Shown one piece after another: positions 21,240 to 27,748 of a DNA stretch of 28,150 bases (positions are counted from its first letter, which is position 1; every line of letters begins with the position of its first letter). Source of the DNA: CAZPCZ01 sp964585225 (GTDB lineage Bacteria > Patescibacteriota > Patescibacteriia > JACPHY01). The stretch covers positions 1 through 28,150 of the forward strand of contig CAZPCZ010000008.1 in assembly GCA_964585225.1 (NCBI GenBank), given 5' to 3'. Under the pieces are notes generated by a model. The model was not told the DNA's origin, did not search any database, and was given only the letters and a program-made list of their open reading frames with translations. The position numbers and the translations under genes are program-made.

Positions 21240-21755
21240 GGGAGAACATCGTGGGAGGGACCCCGCCGGAACGGGATCAACGAGTTTCCTCACCGAAATG
21301 AGGCTCACCGTTGATTCACGGGGGGATGGTTCTCGGCACCCCCCGTGCCCTCCATTGAATGTTGAACATCCGATCCGAACTCGTGGGAAAGGGCGATGAC
21401 GGTGCTTGCCTTGGGTCCACACTCCCCTCGGCTGACTGCGCGTTCTTGCGACCGCACAGCCGATAGAACTTGCGTTCCGGTCTCACCTCCACCCGAGTGG
21501 CCCGACGTGAGTCGAGCTCGCTCAGGTACGCGCCAGCGCGCACGGAGATGAGTTTCGATCGCTGCCCCTTTCCACGTTCCCGTGGAGGAGCACCCGTGTG
21601 GGGGGACGATCGAATGCTGGCGAGGTGATTGGTGGCTGCGTCGACGGGTTGTAACGCCCTCAACAGCTCACCCGGTCACCGCTCCGATGATGTTCGAAGT
21701 AACCGTTCATCTACACCGCACGAGTTCGGCTCGGAATCGAATCGGAATTGCCTAA
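21240..21755. other. Noncoding or decayed unit upstream of Ro60
   Basis: A 9-bp hairpin CACGGGGGG/CCCCCCGTG lies at 21317-21347, followed by several smaller ones. A minus-strand frame ends at 21316 (115 codons), but it has no Shine-Dalgarno, reads through hairpins and resembles no protein, so I do not call a gene. A third, diverged copy of the 122-bp repeat's flank lies at about 21690-21735. Confidence 0.45.
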
Positions 21756-21933
21756 GGCATCGGACCAAAACAATCTTGTCGCCTTGCATCCCATCGTCCA
21801 GCCATCTTCCGCCGCTCCTCGGTCGCGAAGTCCTCACCGTAGCTCGGCTACGGCTCCGGGTTCGCTCGGTCAGAGCGACGAAATCTGGCCGAACGCTGGG
21901 CGCAAGGCGCCCAAGTTATTTCGGTCCAATGCC
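21756..21933. repeat. Long imperfect hairpin element
   Basis: GGCATCGGACC (21756-21766) pairs with GGTCCAATGCC (21923-21933), and pairing continues inward almost to a loop around CTCACCGTAGCTCGG. At about 178 nt it is the longest hairpin in the window. No gene inside. Confidence 0.75.
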
Positions 21934-21937
21934 TAAC

Positions 21938-22191
21938 GCGGGAAGAAGCGGAGAGAGCTGCTGGTCCATTGCGTCGTGAGGCGCGTGGACCGTTGCGCTA
22001 CCTTGAGTGCGAAGTAACCCTCACCTACACCGCGCGTCGGGCAAACTGTTTTGGCTTGGNNNNNNNNNNGCGGGAAGAAGCGGAGAGAGCTGCTGGTCCA
22101 CGGCGCCCGAGGGCGTGTGGACCGTTGCGCTGTCCATGAGTGCGAAGTAGCTCTCGCCTACACCGCGCGTCGGGCAAACTGTTTCGGCTTG
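21938..22191. repeat. Two 122-bp direct repeats around an assembly gap
   Basis: Copies at 21938-22059 and 22070-22191, highly similar. Each holds a hairpin with arms GGTCCA/TGGACC (21963-21991 and 22095-22123). Inside the arms the copies differ but keep pairing: GCGTC/GGCGC in one, GCGCC/GGCGT in the other. The gap between them suggests a collapsed tandem array. Confidence 0.82.
22060..22069. other. Assembly gap (10 N) between direct repeats
   Basis: Ten N exactly between two repeat copies; more copies may be missing. Confidence 0.95.
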
Positions 22192-22209
22192 GAAGGAGCG
22201 TGGCCCTTC

Positions 22210-22329
22210 GTGCCGAGAACTCAGCCAACGGCTAGTGTCATCCTGAGCCGGGCGAAGGATCTCACGCCATGGTGTGAGATTCCTCGTCGCTCCTCGGAAT
22301 GACACGTTGATTTGCTGAGTTCTCAGCAC
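22210..22329. repeat. Nested palindromic element
   Basis: The outer arms GAGAACTCAGC / GCTGAGTTCTC enclose GTGTCAT/ATGACAC (22235-22241, 22299-22305) and an innermost ATCTCAC/GTGTGAGAT stem (22259-22280). The TGTCATCCTGAGC ... GGAATGACA type is widespread as a mobile palindrome in bacterial genomes. Confidence 0.85.
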
Positions 22330-22431
22330 GAGGACTGAGATTGCCGTGTGAAGTCGGTTTTGCTGGCCAGGTGATCGACGCGGGTATGATTTCTGCGCCG
22401 TCGCAAGCACCAGTTCCACCGTACATTTAGC

Positions 22432-22460
22432 ACTCTACCATACTTTAAAAATCTTGTCAA
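22432..22460 (-). promoter_or_regulatory. Promoter reading towards the repeats and Ro60
   Basis: Minus strand: TTGACA (22455-22460), a 17-base A/T-rich spacer, TAGAGT (22432-22437). The expected start is about 22425. It could transcribe the 122-bp repeats and possibly Ro60. Confidence 0.72.
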
Positions 22461-22588
22461 GTGGTTGCATTACTTATGATAGAATACTGGCTCAATACAA
22501 GCATTATTCTGGAATACAATACAAAGAAAATATGCATTACAATTTTGTCAGAAAATACGAGACGGTCAACCGACAGTACCGTGACTAC
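22461..22588. other. AT-rich island between divergent promoters
   Basis: About 125 bases, far richer in A and T than the surroundings, with repeated AATACAA words and no gene. It separates the minus-strand promoter at 22432-22460 from the plus-strand promoter at 22589-22618 and may hold regulator sites. Confidence 0.55.
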
Positions 22589-22618
22589 TTGACACGTCAT
22601 CCTGGTCCGTGATACAGT
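22589..22618 (+). promoter_or_regulatory. Promoter of the plus-strand ncRNA
   Basis: TTGACA (22589-22594), an 18-base spacer, TACAGT (22613-22618). The expected start is about 22625. Confidence 0.72.
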
Positions 22619-22743
22619 GGATTCGACGCTCACCGAGCCCAAGGCACATGGTGCTCGGGGATGCGGCCCTTTTCGAACGTTTCGCGGCCCCGAAGTACGG
22701 GGCCAACGGTCACACCGAACAAATCCCTTGCAGGAGGTGCACC

Positions 22744-22758
22744 ATGTGCGGAGGCTAG
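22744..22758 (+). CDS. Possible four-codon ORF MCGG
   Basis: ATG TGC GGA GGC TAG, preceded by GCAGGAGGTGCACC. The same GGAGGTGCAC-x-ATG signal starts the real gene at 16993. It may instead be a structural motif of the RNA. Confidence 0.3.
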   Translation: MCGG

Positions 22759-22977
22759 CGCGCCGTTAGAGATCCTCGAGGTTCCACGGCAACAGAGGTC
22801 ACCCGAGGGAGAAAGGCCACCCGAGTGGTGGGAGTGGAGAAGCTGGGCGACGCATCAGCATGATCGACGCCCGGCAACACCCTGATCCCGCTTCGTGAAC
22901 GAAGAGCAACCAAATCGCTCCAACGAAGCGAAAGGTGCGGGATCTGGATCGCCACCCCCCAACCACGGAGGTGCCCA

Positions 22978-22992
22978 ATGTTCGGAGGGTGA
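22978..22992 (+). CDS. Possible four-codon ORF MFGG
   Basis: ATG TTC GGA GGG TGA, preceded by CACGGAGGTGCCCA. It parallels the MCGG module and lies just before the terminator. Confidence 0.3.
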   Translation: MFGG

Positions 22993-22993
22993 C

Positions 22994-23033
22994 CGAGACC
23001 CCGGCGCTGACCAGCGCCGGGGATCTCATTTTT
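22994..23033 (+). terminator. Rho-independent terminator of the ncRNA
   Basis: CCCCGGCGCT / AGCGCCGGGG (22999-23022) with a 4-base loop and flanking GAG/CTC, then ATTTTT. Confidence 0.9.
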
Positions 23034-23044
23034 CTCGAAACAAA

Positions 23045-23065
23045 AAAAGACACCAGGTGTCTTTT
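23045..23065. terminator. Second, bidirectional terminator-like hairpin
   Basis: AAAAGACAC / GTGTCTTTT around CAG, with A-run and T-run on either side, so it can work on both strands. Confidence 0.7.
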
Positions 23066-23078
23066 CCGAGGACGTCTC

Positions 23079-23163
23079 CCCCTCTTAGGGTAAGAGGGGT
23101 GGTGAGGGAGAGTTACGAGTCGTTCGTAACCCCTCCCAACCTCCCCTTACCCTAAGGGGAGGG
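23079..23163. repeat. Composite palindromic repeat at the end of the second TrmB gene
   Basis: CCCCTCTTAGGGTAAGAGGGG and CCTCCCCTTA/TAAGGGGAGG hairpins flank a central GTTACGA/TCGTAAC hairpin. Same CTCCCCCTCT family as the truB insertions. Its right end lies inside the TrmB frame and supplies the stop codon. Confidence 0.82.
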
Positions 23164-23914
23164 GACCACTGGGCTTTGGAAATTCTTTCGCAGTCTCCCA
23201 CGCGAGCTCGAAGAGCGTCCGGAATGTATCCGAAAGGTCTTCGCTCTCGACCATGATCGAGTGGAGCTTTCCAGTAAACGTGACGATCGCGATACGTTTG
23301 CTGGTCACGGAGATATTCCCCCTGAACCGACAGTAACGTTCCGGGAGCGCCCGCGCATCGACATTTGGAGGTGGGCGGAGGTTCGTCCCTGCGTAGAGGC
23401 CACGTACTCGTGTCCCAATACGCTCGAGTTCGTGACGAATCGGCAAGAGATCTTCGTTCGACAGTGCGGTACGCATCGCGTCCACGTTCGTGATTTCATC
23501 AATGCGCTGCGGACGCGTCTCCCGGATATCCTCGGCGATCGCCTGAATCCCTTCCTTCCCTTCGAACAGCTTCACGATCGGCTTCTCCCCGCCGACACGG
23601 AGTGCGAGTTCGGGAAGCGCGCGCTCGAGGTCGGCGACGCGCGCGCGGAGTTCGGATTCCCGGCGCTTCGCGTACTGGAGGAGCCGGTCCGGGTGCTCGG
23701 CGGCAAAGAGCCGCTTCTTGCCGGCCTGCACGGTGCTCATGAGGCCGCGCTCGGTGAGCGTCTCGATCGCGGTGTACGTCGCGGGCCGCGAGAGCCGCGT
23801 CGCACCCGCGAGGTCAATGACCGTCGACGGCCCACCTTCAAGCGCCGCGAGGTACACCTTCACCTCGCTCTCGAGGAGGCCGAGGGATCGGAGAGTTGGC
23901 GTCACGTCTTGCAT
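23147..23914 (-). CDS. TrmB-family transcriptional regulator (second copy)
   Basis: A 255-residue paralogue of the 12429-13172 protein. It has an N-terminal winged helix (LLESEVKVYLAALEGGPSTVIDLA, then RLSRPATYTAIETLTERGL, about residues 13-58), a coiled linker, and a C-terminal domain starting near GEKPIVKLFEGKEGI. The last residues PSGPLPLG and the stop codon are encoded by a palindromic repeat, so the original C-terminus was altered. I chose ATG 23914 because the winged helix aligns with family starts and a -10-like TACACT lies 15 bases upstream; no Shine-Dalgarno is present. The ligand and targets are unknown; prs lies upstream behind a terminator. Confidence 0.85.
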   Translation of the reverse strand: MQDVTPTLRSLGLLESEVKVYLAALEGGPSTVIDLAGATRLSRPATYTAIETLTERGLMSTVQAGKKRLFAAEHPDRLLQYAKRRESELRARVADLERALPELALRVGGEKPIVKLFEGKEGIQAIAEDIRETRPQRIDEITNVDAMRTALSNEDLLPIRHELERIGTRVRGLYAGTNLRPPPNVDARALPERYCRFRGNISVTSKRIAIVTFTGKLHSIMVESEDLSDTFRTLFELAWETAKEFPKPSGPLPLG

Positions 23915-23947
23915 AGAGTGGTATCCACAGTGTAGCACGACGAGCAG

Positions 23948-23973
23948 AGGCCCCCGACGCGTGTCGGGGGCCT
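23948..23973 (-). terminator. Terminator of prs
   Basis: An 11-bp perfect stem AGGCCCCCGAC / GTCGGGGGCCT with a 4-base loop, 13 bases after the prs stop. No long T-run. Confidence 0.75.
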
Positions 23974-23985
23974 CGATGGATCACT

Positions 23986-25020
23986 TCAGTCGGCCATGAT
24001 CTCCGCGGCCGTGCGCTGGAACATCGCGCTCACGGAACCGTGCTCGCGAATCTCCTTGATCGCTCCGGCGAAGAGTTCGGCGGTGGAGACGATCCGCAAC
24101 TTTTCGCGGAACACGGGATCACTCGCCCCCGGCGCGCGGTCGATGGGGATCGTGTCGGTCACGTAGAGCCGCTCGATCGCTGACCGCGCGATCCGTTCGC
24201 ACGCGAGTTCGCCGGTCTTCTGATCGCGCGAGAGCACCGGGTGCACGCAAGCCGCGAAGATGCGCCGGGCACCCGCCGTGCGGAGTGCGTCCGCTGCCTT
24301 CATGAGCGAACCGGCGGTGTCCACGATGTCGTCAATGAGGAGCGCGTCGTGGTCACGCACGAGATCCGGATCCCGAACGCCATACGAGTGCACGGTCCCG
24401 TCCTCCGCATCCCGCTGCTTCATGACGAACGTCACGAGGTTGCAGCCGACGAGCTTGCCGGTCTCTCGACAGCGCTCGACGCCGTTGTCATCCGGCGAGA
24501 CGAACGCGACCTCGCGAAAGTCAACGCGGAGCTCCTGGCGAATCGCACGGAGGAGGAGCGGGAGCGCCTCGAGGTTGTCGAACGGACCGCGGAAGAACCC
24601 CTGGATCTGGCCGGCGTGGAGGTCGGTCGTGAGGAGGCGGTCGATGGCGACTGCCTCGAGCGCTCGGCACACTGCCTGCGCGGTGATCGGCGTCCGCGGC
24701 TTCACCTTTCGATCCTGCCGCGCGCACCCGAAGTACGGCATGACTGCGGTGACGCTCTTGGCCGACGCGAGCTCGGCGGCGTTCGCCATCGCGAGGAGCT
24801 CGACGAAGTGATCGCCGGGCTGGTGCGTCGACTGGACAAGGAACACATCCGAACCGCGGACGTTCTCGGTGAGCTGGACGTTCGGCTCTCCGTCGTTGAA
24901 TTGCTTCGCGACGCACGGGACCGACACTGGGTGGCCGAAGAGCGTCGAGAGCTCGCGACCGATCGCCTGCGCGAGCGGGACGTTCGACCGTCCGCAGAAC
25001 AGCTTCAGCTCTGGTGACAT
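23986..25020 (-). CDS. prs: Ribose-phosphate pyrophosphokinase (PRPP synthetase)
   Basis: A 344-residue enzyme that makes PRPP from ribose 5-phosphate and ATP, feeding purine, pyrimidine and NAD synthesis. Visible family features: KLFCGRSNVPLAQAIG, the FNDGEP segment, the ATP-site signature MPYFGCARQDRKVKPRTPIT (about 97-116), DLHAGQIQGFF, and the PRPP loop ALLIDDIVDTAGSL. The family usually has about 310-320 residues; this one is slightly longer through small insertions in the second half. ATG 25020 follows an excellent AGGAGG. A promoter overlapping that of the CCA-adding enzyme lies at 25067-25095. A frame extending far upstream on this strand is the shadow of that gene. Confidence 0.94.
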   Translation of the reverse strand: MSPELKLFCGRSNVPLAQAIGRELSTLFGHPVSVPCVAKQFNDGEPNVQLTENVRGSDVFLVQSTHQPGDHFVELLAMANAAELASAKSVTAVMPYFGCARQDRKVKPRTPITAQAVCRALEAVAIDRLLTTDLHAGQIQGFFRGPFDNLEALPLLLRAIRQELRVDFREVAFVSPDDNGVERCRETGKLVGCNLVTFVMKQRDAEDGTVHSYGVRDPDLVRDHDALLIDDIVDTAGSLMKAADALRTAGARRIFAACVHPVLSRDQKTGELACERIARSAIERLYVTDTIPIDRAPGASDPVFREKLRIVSTAELFAGAIKEIREHGSVSAMFQRTAAEIMAD

Positions 25021-25042
25021 CGTATGCGCCTCCTGTGCTGGG

Positions 25043-25095
25043 TTGACGAAAGGGCAGCGGAGCGCTACCATAGCGCGTTCCCTCGTCGCCGTCAA
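25043..25095. promoter_or_regulatory. Divergent promoters with overlapping -10 boxes
   Basis: Plus strand: TTGACG (25043-25048), 17 bases, TACCAT (25066-25071). Minus strand: TTGACG (25090-25095), 17 bases, TATGGT (25067-25072). The two -10 boxes share five base pairs, so polymerase can serve only one direction at a time: the CCA-adding enzyme or prs. Confidence 0.75.
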
Positions 25096-25143
25096 TGTCA
25101 TCGTGGTACGGTACGAATACGTATGGAAAAAGGGAGACCACCT

Positions 25144-26727
25144 ATGCCGGACACACCGGATGAACGGCTCGCACAATTCGGCCGCTCCCTCGAACAGGAG
25201 CCTGGCCTTGGATTCCTGCGCGAGCTTGCGGCGGAGTTCCCGGGATCGGAGGCGTACCTCGTCGGCGGGATCGTCCGCGACGCGCTGCTCGGCCGCGAGG
25301 CGAAGGACTACGACTTCGTCATCCGCGGCGTGCCGGTGCGAGATCTCGAGGCGTTCCTCAGCGCCCGCGGCAGCGTGAATCTCGTCGGCCGAAACTTCGG
25401 CGTGTTCAAGTTCGTCCCCGCCGACTGGCCCGAGGGCGCTGAAGCCATTGACATCGCACTCCCGCGGACGGAGCACGCCGAGGGCACCGGCGGCGCGCGC
25501 GACTTCGACGTGCAGGCCAACCCGGACCTCCGCACCGAAGACGACCTCGCGCGCCGCGATTTCACGATCAACGCGATGGCATGGGACGTGCGGAACGGGA
25601 AGCTCGTGGACCCGTACGGCGGACGCGCAGACCTCGATGCCCGTACCATCCGTGCGGTCGGGGATGCGACGGAGCGCTTCACCGAGGACCGCTCGCGCAT
25701 GCTCCGAGCGCTCCGATTTGCCTGCCAGCTGTCGTTCGACATCGAGCCGGCAACGATGCGGGCGATCCAAGCGCTCATGCCGAAGATCAACGAGCAGCGC
25801 CCCGTACAGAAGGCACACGAGCAGACCACGCTCCTCGCGGACCGAGAGTTCGTCACGCCGCGCGAGGTCATCGCCCGCGAGCTCATCAAGTCGTTCGACG
25901 CCGATCCCGTCCGGAGCATGGACCTCTGGGACGAGGCGGGAGCCATCGCCGAGCTCATGCCAGAAGCGCTCGCGATGAAAGGATGCACACAGCCGGACAT
26001 CTACCACTCCGAGGGCGACGTCTGGACACACACGCGCCTCGCGCTTTCCAAGCTCTCCTCGCCCGAGTATCGCGCGGAGTTTGGGGATGAACGACCGTCC
26101 GCGCTCGTGATCCTCGGCACGCTCTTCCATGACTTCGGGAAGCCGCCGACGCAGAAGACCCCGGAACGGGACGGCACCGACCGCATCCGCTTCGACGGTC
26201 ACGACGCGGTGGGTGGCGAGATGGTGCGGAGGATCGCCCATCGACTCGCGTTCGCCTCGCCATTCCCCAAGGGACACCGACTCCACGTGGACCCCGCGGA
26301 CCTCGGGCTCGTCGTGGACCATCACCTCCTGCTCCTCAATGATCCTGGAACCATGCGGAATGCGACGCTCGAGAAGTACTTCTTCAACCCGAACAAGCCA
26401 GGCGAAGCGCTCCAGCGCGTGTCATTCTGCGACGGCTCCGCCGCGGTACCCATGGGAGGCGGACCTCCGGACCTCGTGCACTTCCGCGCGCTCCGACAGC
26501 GCATCCGCGACCTCGCCGCACTCATCGAGGAGCGGAATCGCCTCCCGAAGCCGGTCATCAATGGGAATGACATCATGCAGCGCTTCGGCTTGCCGCCCGG
26601 ACCGCGCATCGGCGAGCTCATCGAAGCACTCCGTGAAGAGCAGCTCACGCGGCTCCAGCGAGGCGAGGCGATGACGGCAGAGGAAGCATACGGCTTCCTC
26701 TCGAAAACTCTAAACCCTAAACTCTGA
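25144..26727 (+). CDS. cca: CCA tRNA nucleotidyltransferase / poly(A) polymerase family with HD domain
   Basis: A 527-residue class II nucleotidyltransferase. The head has YLVGGIVRDALLG (about 38-50) and the metal-binding DYDF (Asp 55 and 57), followed by RRDFTINAMAW (about 137-147) and the nucleotide-selecting region EDRSRMLRALRFACQL. A C-terminal HD domain carries LFHDFGKPP (about 327-335). It adds CCA to tRNA 3' ends; no tRNA in this window encodes CCA, so such an enzyme is needed. The start at ATG 25144 has GGGAG at good distance. The last residues (LNPKL) and the stop come from an AAACCCTAAA palindromic repeat. A poly(A) polymerase role cannot be excluded. Confidence 0.9.
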   Translation: MPDTPDERLAQFGRSLEQEPGLGFLRELAAEFPGSEAYLVGGIVRDALLGREAKDYDFVIRGVPVRDLEAFLSARGSVNLVGRNFGVFKFVPADWPEGAEAIDIALPRTEHAEGTGGARDFDVQANPDLRTEDDLARRDFTINAMAWDVRNGKLVDPYGGRADLDARTIRAVGDATERFTEDRSRMLRALRFACQLSFDIEPATMRAIQALMPKINEQRPVQKAHEQTTLLADREFVTPREVIARELIKSFDADPVRSMDLWDEAGAIAELMPEALAMKGCTQPDIYHSEGDVWTHTRLALSKLSSPEYRAEFGDERPSALVILGTLFHDFGKPPTQKTPERDGTDRIRFDGHDAVGGEMVRRIAHRLAFASPFPKGHRLHVDPADLGLVVDHHLLLLNDPGTMRNATLEKYFFNPNKPGEALQRVSFCDGSAAVPMGGGPPDLVHFRALRQRIRDLAALIEERNRLPKPVINGNDIMQRFGLPPGPRIGELIEALREEQLTRLQRGEAMTAEEAYGFLSKTLNPKL

Positions 26728-26789
26728 ACCCTAAATTTGGAGTTTTGAATTTTGGATTTGTTTAGGGTTTCGGGTTTCGATGTTAGAGT
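26705..26789. repeat. CCCTAAA/TTTAGGG palindromic repeat between two genes
   Basis: AAACCCTAAA-type words on the left pair with TTTAGGGTTT on the right, giving an AT-rich imperfect hairpin. It supplies the stop of the CCA-adding gene and runs up to and over the ATG of the kinase gene. Confidence 0.8.
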
Positions 26790-27334
26790 TTACGATCCCT
26801 GTGCGCATCACGATCTCTGGAACCCCCGGCTCGGGGAAATCCACGCTCGCGAAGAACCTCGCGAAAGCACTCCGCTACCCGTACCTCAACGCGGGGCAGA
26901 TCTTCCGTGACGCCGCTCAACGGCATACGATGACGCTGGCCGAGTTTGCTCGCCACGTCGAGGCGCACCCCGCGCTCGACCGGAAGCTCGACGCCGCGCT
27001 CGTTGCGCGTGCCCGAAAACGCCGCGACCTCATCCTTGAAGGTCGCCTCGCGGGGTGGATGACGAAGCGCAGCCGACTCCCGGCGTTCCGCATCTGGGTG
27101 ACCGCGCGAGAGGCGACGCGCGTCCGTCGCATCATGGAGCGCGAGGGCGGCACGCGAGCAGAAACACTCCGGAAGCTCAGAGAACGCGCGAATGGGGAAG
27201 CGCGGAGGTACCGGAAGTTCTACCGTATTGACATCCGAAACCTCGCCCCGTACGATCTGATCATCACGACGGATGAGCGAACGCCGACCGAGGTCGCGCG
27301 ATTCGTCCTCGATGCGATCCGTGCATCCCCGTAA
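26780..27334 (+). CDS. Short cytidylate-kinase-like nucleotide kinase
   Basis: A 184-residue P-loop kinase. Walker A is GTPGSGKS (about 14-21), then YLNAGQIFRDAAQRH (acceptor-site helix), LILEGRLAGWM (Walker B-like with Arg), and a lid rich in Arg (RVRRIMEREGG). Length and motifs fit the short (archaeal-type) CMP kinase group, which phosphorylates CMP or dCMP. The substrate is inferred from the family. ATG 26780 lies at the end of the repeat; an internal GTG (26801) directly before the first strand is the alternative. It is four bases from rplS and shares its operon. Confidence 0.82.
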   Translation: MLEFTIPVRITISGTPGSGKSTLAKNLAKALRYPYLNAGQIFRDAAQRHTMTLAEFARHVEAHPALDRKLDAALVARARKRRDLILEGRLAGWMTKRSRLPAFRIWVTAREATRVRRIMEREGGTRAETLRKLRERANGEARRYRKFYRIDIRNLAPYDLIITTDERTPTEVARFVLDAIRASP

Positions 27335-27338
27335 CTCT

Positions 27339-27668
27339 ATGACCGCAGCACAACCACAATGGAACCCACGGCCCGGCGAGGTCGTCAAGGTCCACCAGCG
27401 CGTGAAGGAGATGACCTCGAAGGGCGAGGAGAAGGAGCGAATTCAGATCTTCGAGGGCATCGTCATTGCTCGCCGGCACGGGAACGAGCCCGGCGCGACG
27501 TTCACCGTGCGCAAGGTGAGCCAGGGGATCGGCGTCGAGCGCATCTTCCCGCTCCGCGCGCCGACGATCGCGAAGGTAGAGACGGTCAAGCGCTACCAAG
27601 TCCGCCGCGCAAAACTGCACCACCTCCGCGGGAAGTACGGGAAAAAGATGAAAGAAATCGCAGCGTGA
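27339..27668 (+). CDS. rplS: Ribosomal protein bL19
   Basis: A 109-residue protein with the bL19 pattern: PGEVVKVHQRVKE, RIQIFEGIVIARR, a shortened GATFTVRKVSQGIGVERIFPL, and the basic tail RRAKLHHLRGKYGKK. It sits at the interface of the 30S and 50S subunits. The start at ATG 27339 has no strong Shine-Dalgarno; translation may be coupled to the kinase, whose stop is four bases upstream. A strong terminator follows. trmD, a common neighbour, is not present. Confidence 0.97.
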   Translation: MTAAQPQWNPRPGEVVKVHQRVKEMTSKGEEKERIQIFEGIVIARRHGNEPGATFTVRKVSQGIGVERIFPLRAPTIAKVETVKRYQVRRAKLHHLRGKYGKKMKEIAA

Positions 27669-27683
27669 TTGATGCCAACCGTG

Positions 27684-27717
27684 AAATCCCCGAGGCCGCA
27701 CTGGCCTCGGGGATTTT
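27684..27717 (+). terminator. Rho-independent terminator of rplS
   Basis: AAATCCCCGAGGCC / GGCCTCGGGGATTT, 14-bp perfect stem, 5-base loop, then T. Its A/T-flanked stem may also serve the convergent uvrA gene. Confidence 0.92.
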
Positions 27718-27748
27718 CGATCCCTCTTCGCTACACCTTCGTACACCT

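Larger units (their letters stand above)
22625..23033 (+). ncRNA. Candidate structured noncoding RNA of about 410 nt
   Basis: A complete transcription unit with promoter and terminator but no normal reading frame. Helices seen: CCGAGC/GCTCGG (about 22634-22659), GGCCCCG/CGGGGCC (about 22687-22705), GATCCCGC/GCGGGATC (about 22883-22945) enclosing TTCG/CGAA. Two near-identical modules, GGAGGTGC-x-C-x-ATG-T-x-CGGAGG, sit at about 22733-22755 and 22967-22989; each is a perfect Shine-Dalgarno with a four-codon ORF. The 5' end GGATTCGACG, followed by CCCAAGG, recalls tmRNA, but I find no T arm, no 3' acceptor strand and no tag frame, so I do not call it ssrA. It ends at a strong terminator. Confidence 0.62.

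Noticed and set aside
21316..21663. Minus-strand frame of 115 codons
   Set aside because: It has no start signal, its C-terminus reads through a hairpin and it has no recognisable domain. Described as an uncertain unit only.
16600..22200. Integron-type cassette array with attC sites (GCCTAAC at 21931-21937; GTCCAAC/GTTGGAC in several hairpins)
   Set aside because: The seven-base words match the loose RYYYAAC/GTTRRRY consensus, but they sit in short perfect hairpins or in the wrong order, without paired inner boxes. No integrase gene is present.
22021..22419. Minus-strand frame of about 130 codons across the repeats
   Set aside because: It reads through the gap, the 122-bp repeats and the nested palindrome, and has no Shine-Dalgarno or family resemblance.
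22613..23033. tmRNA (ssrA), suggested by GGATTCGACG and CCCAAGG
   Set aside because: I found no T arm, no matching 3' acceptor strand and no Ala-Ala-stop tag frame downstream, and no permuted 3' half upstream. Kept only as a remark.
26705..26789. Telomere-like CCCTAAA repeat
   Set aside because: It is an imperfect palindrome of a few words between two ordinary genes, not a tandem telomeric array.
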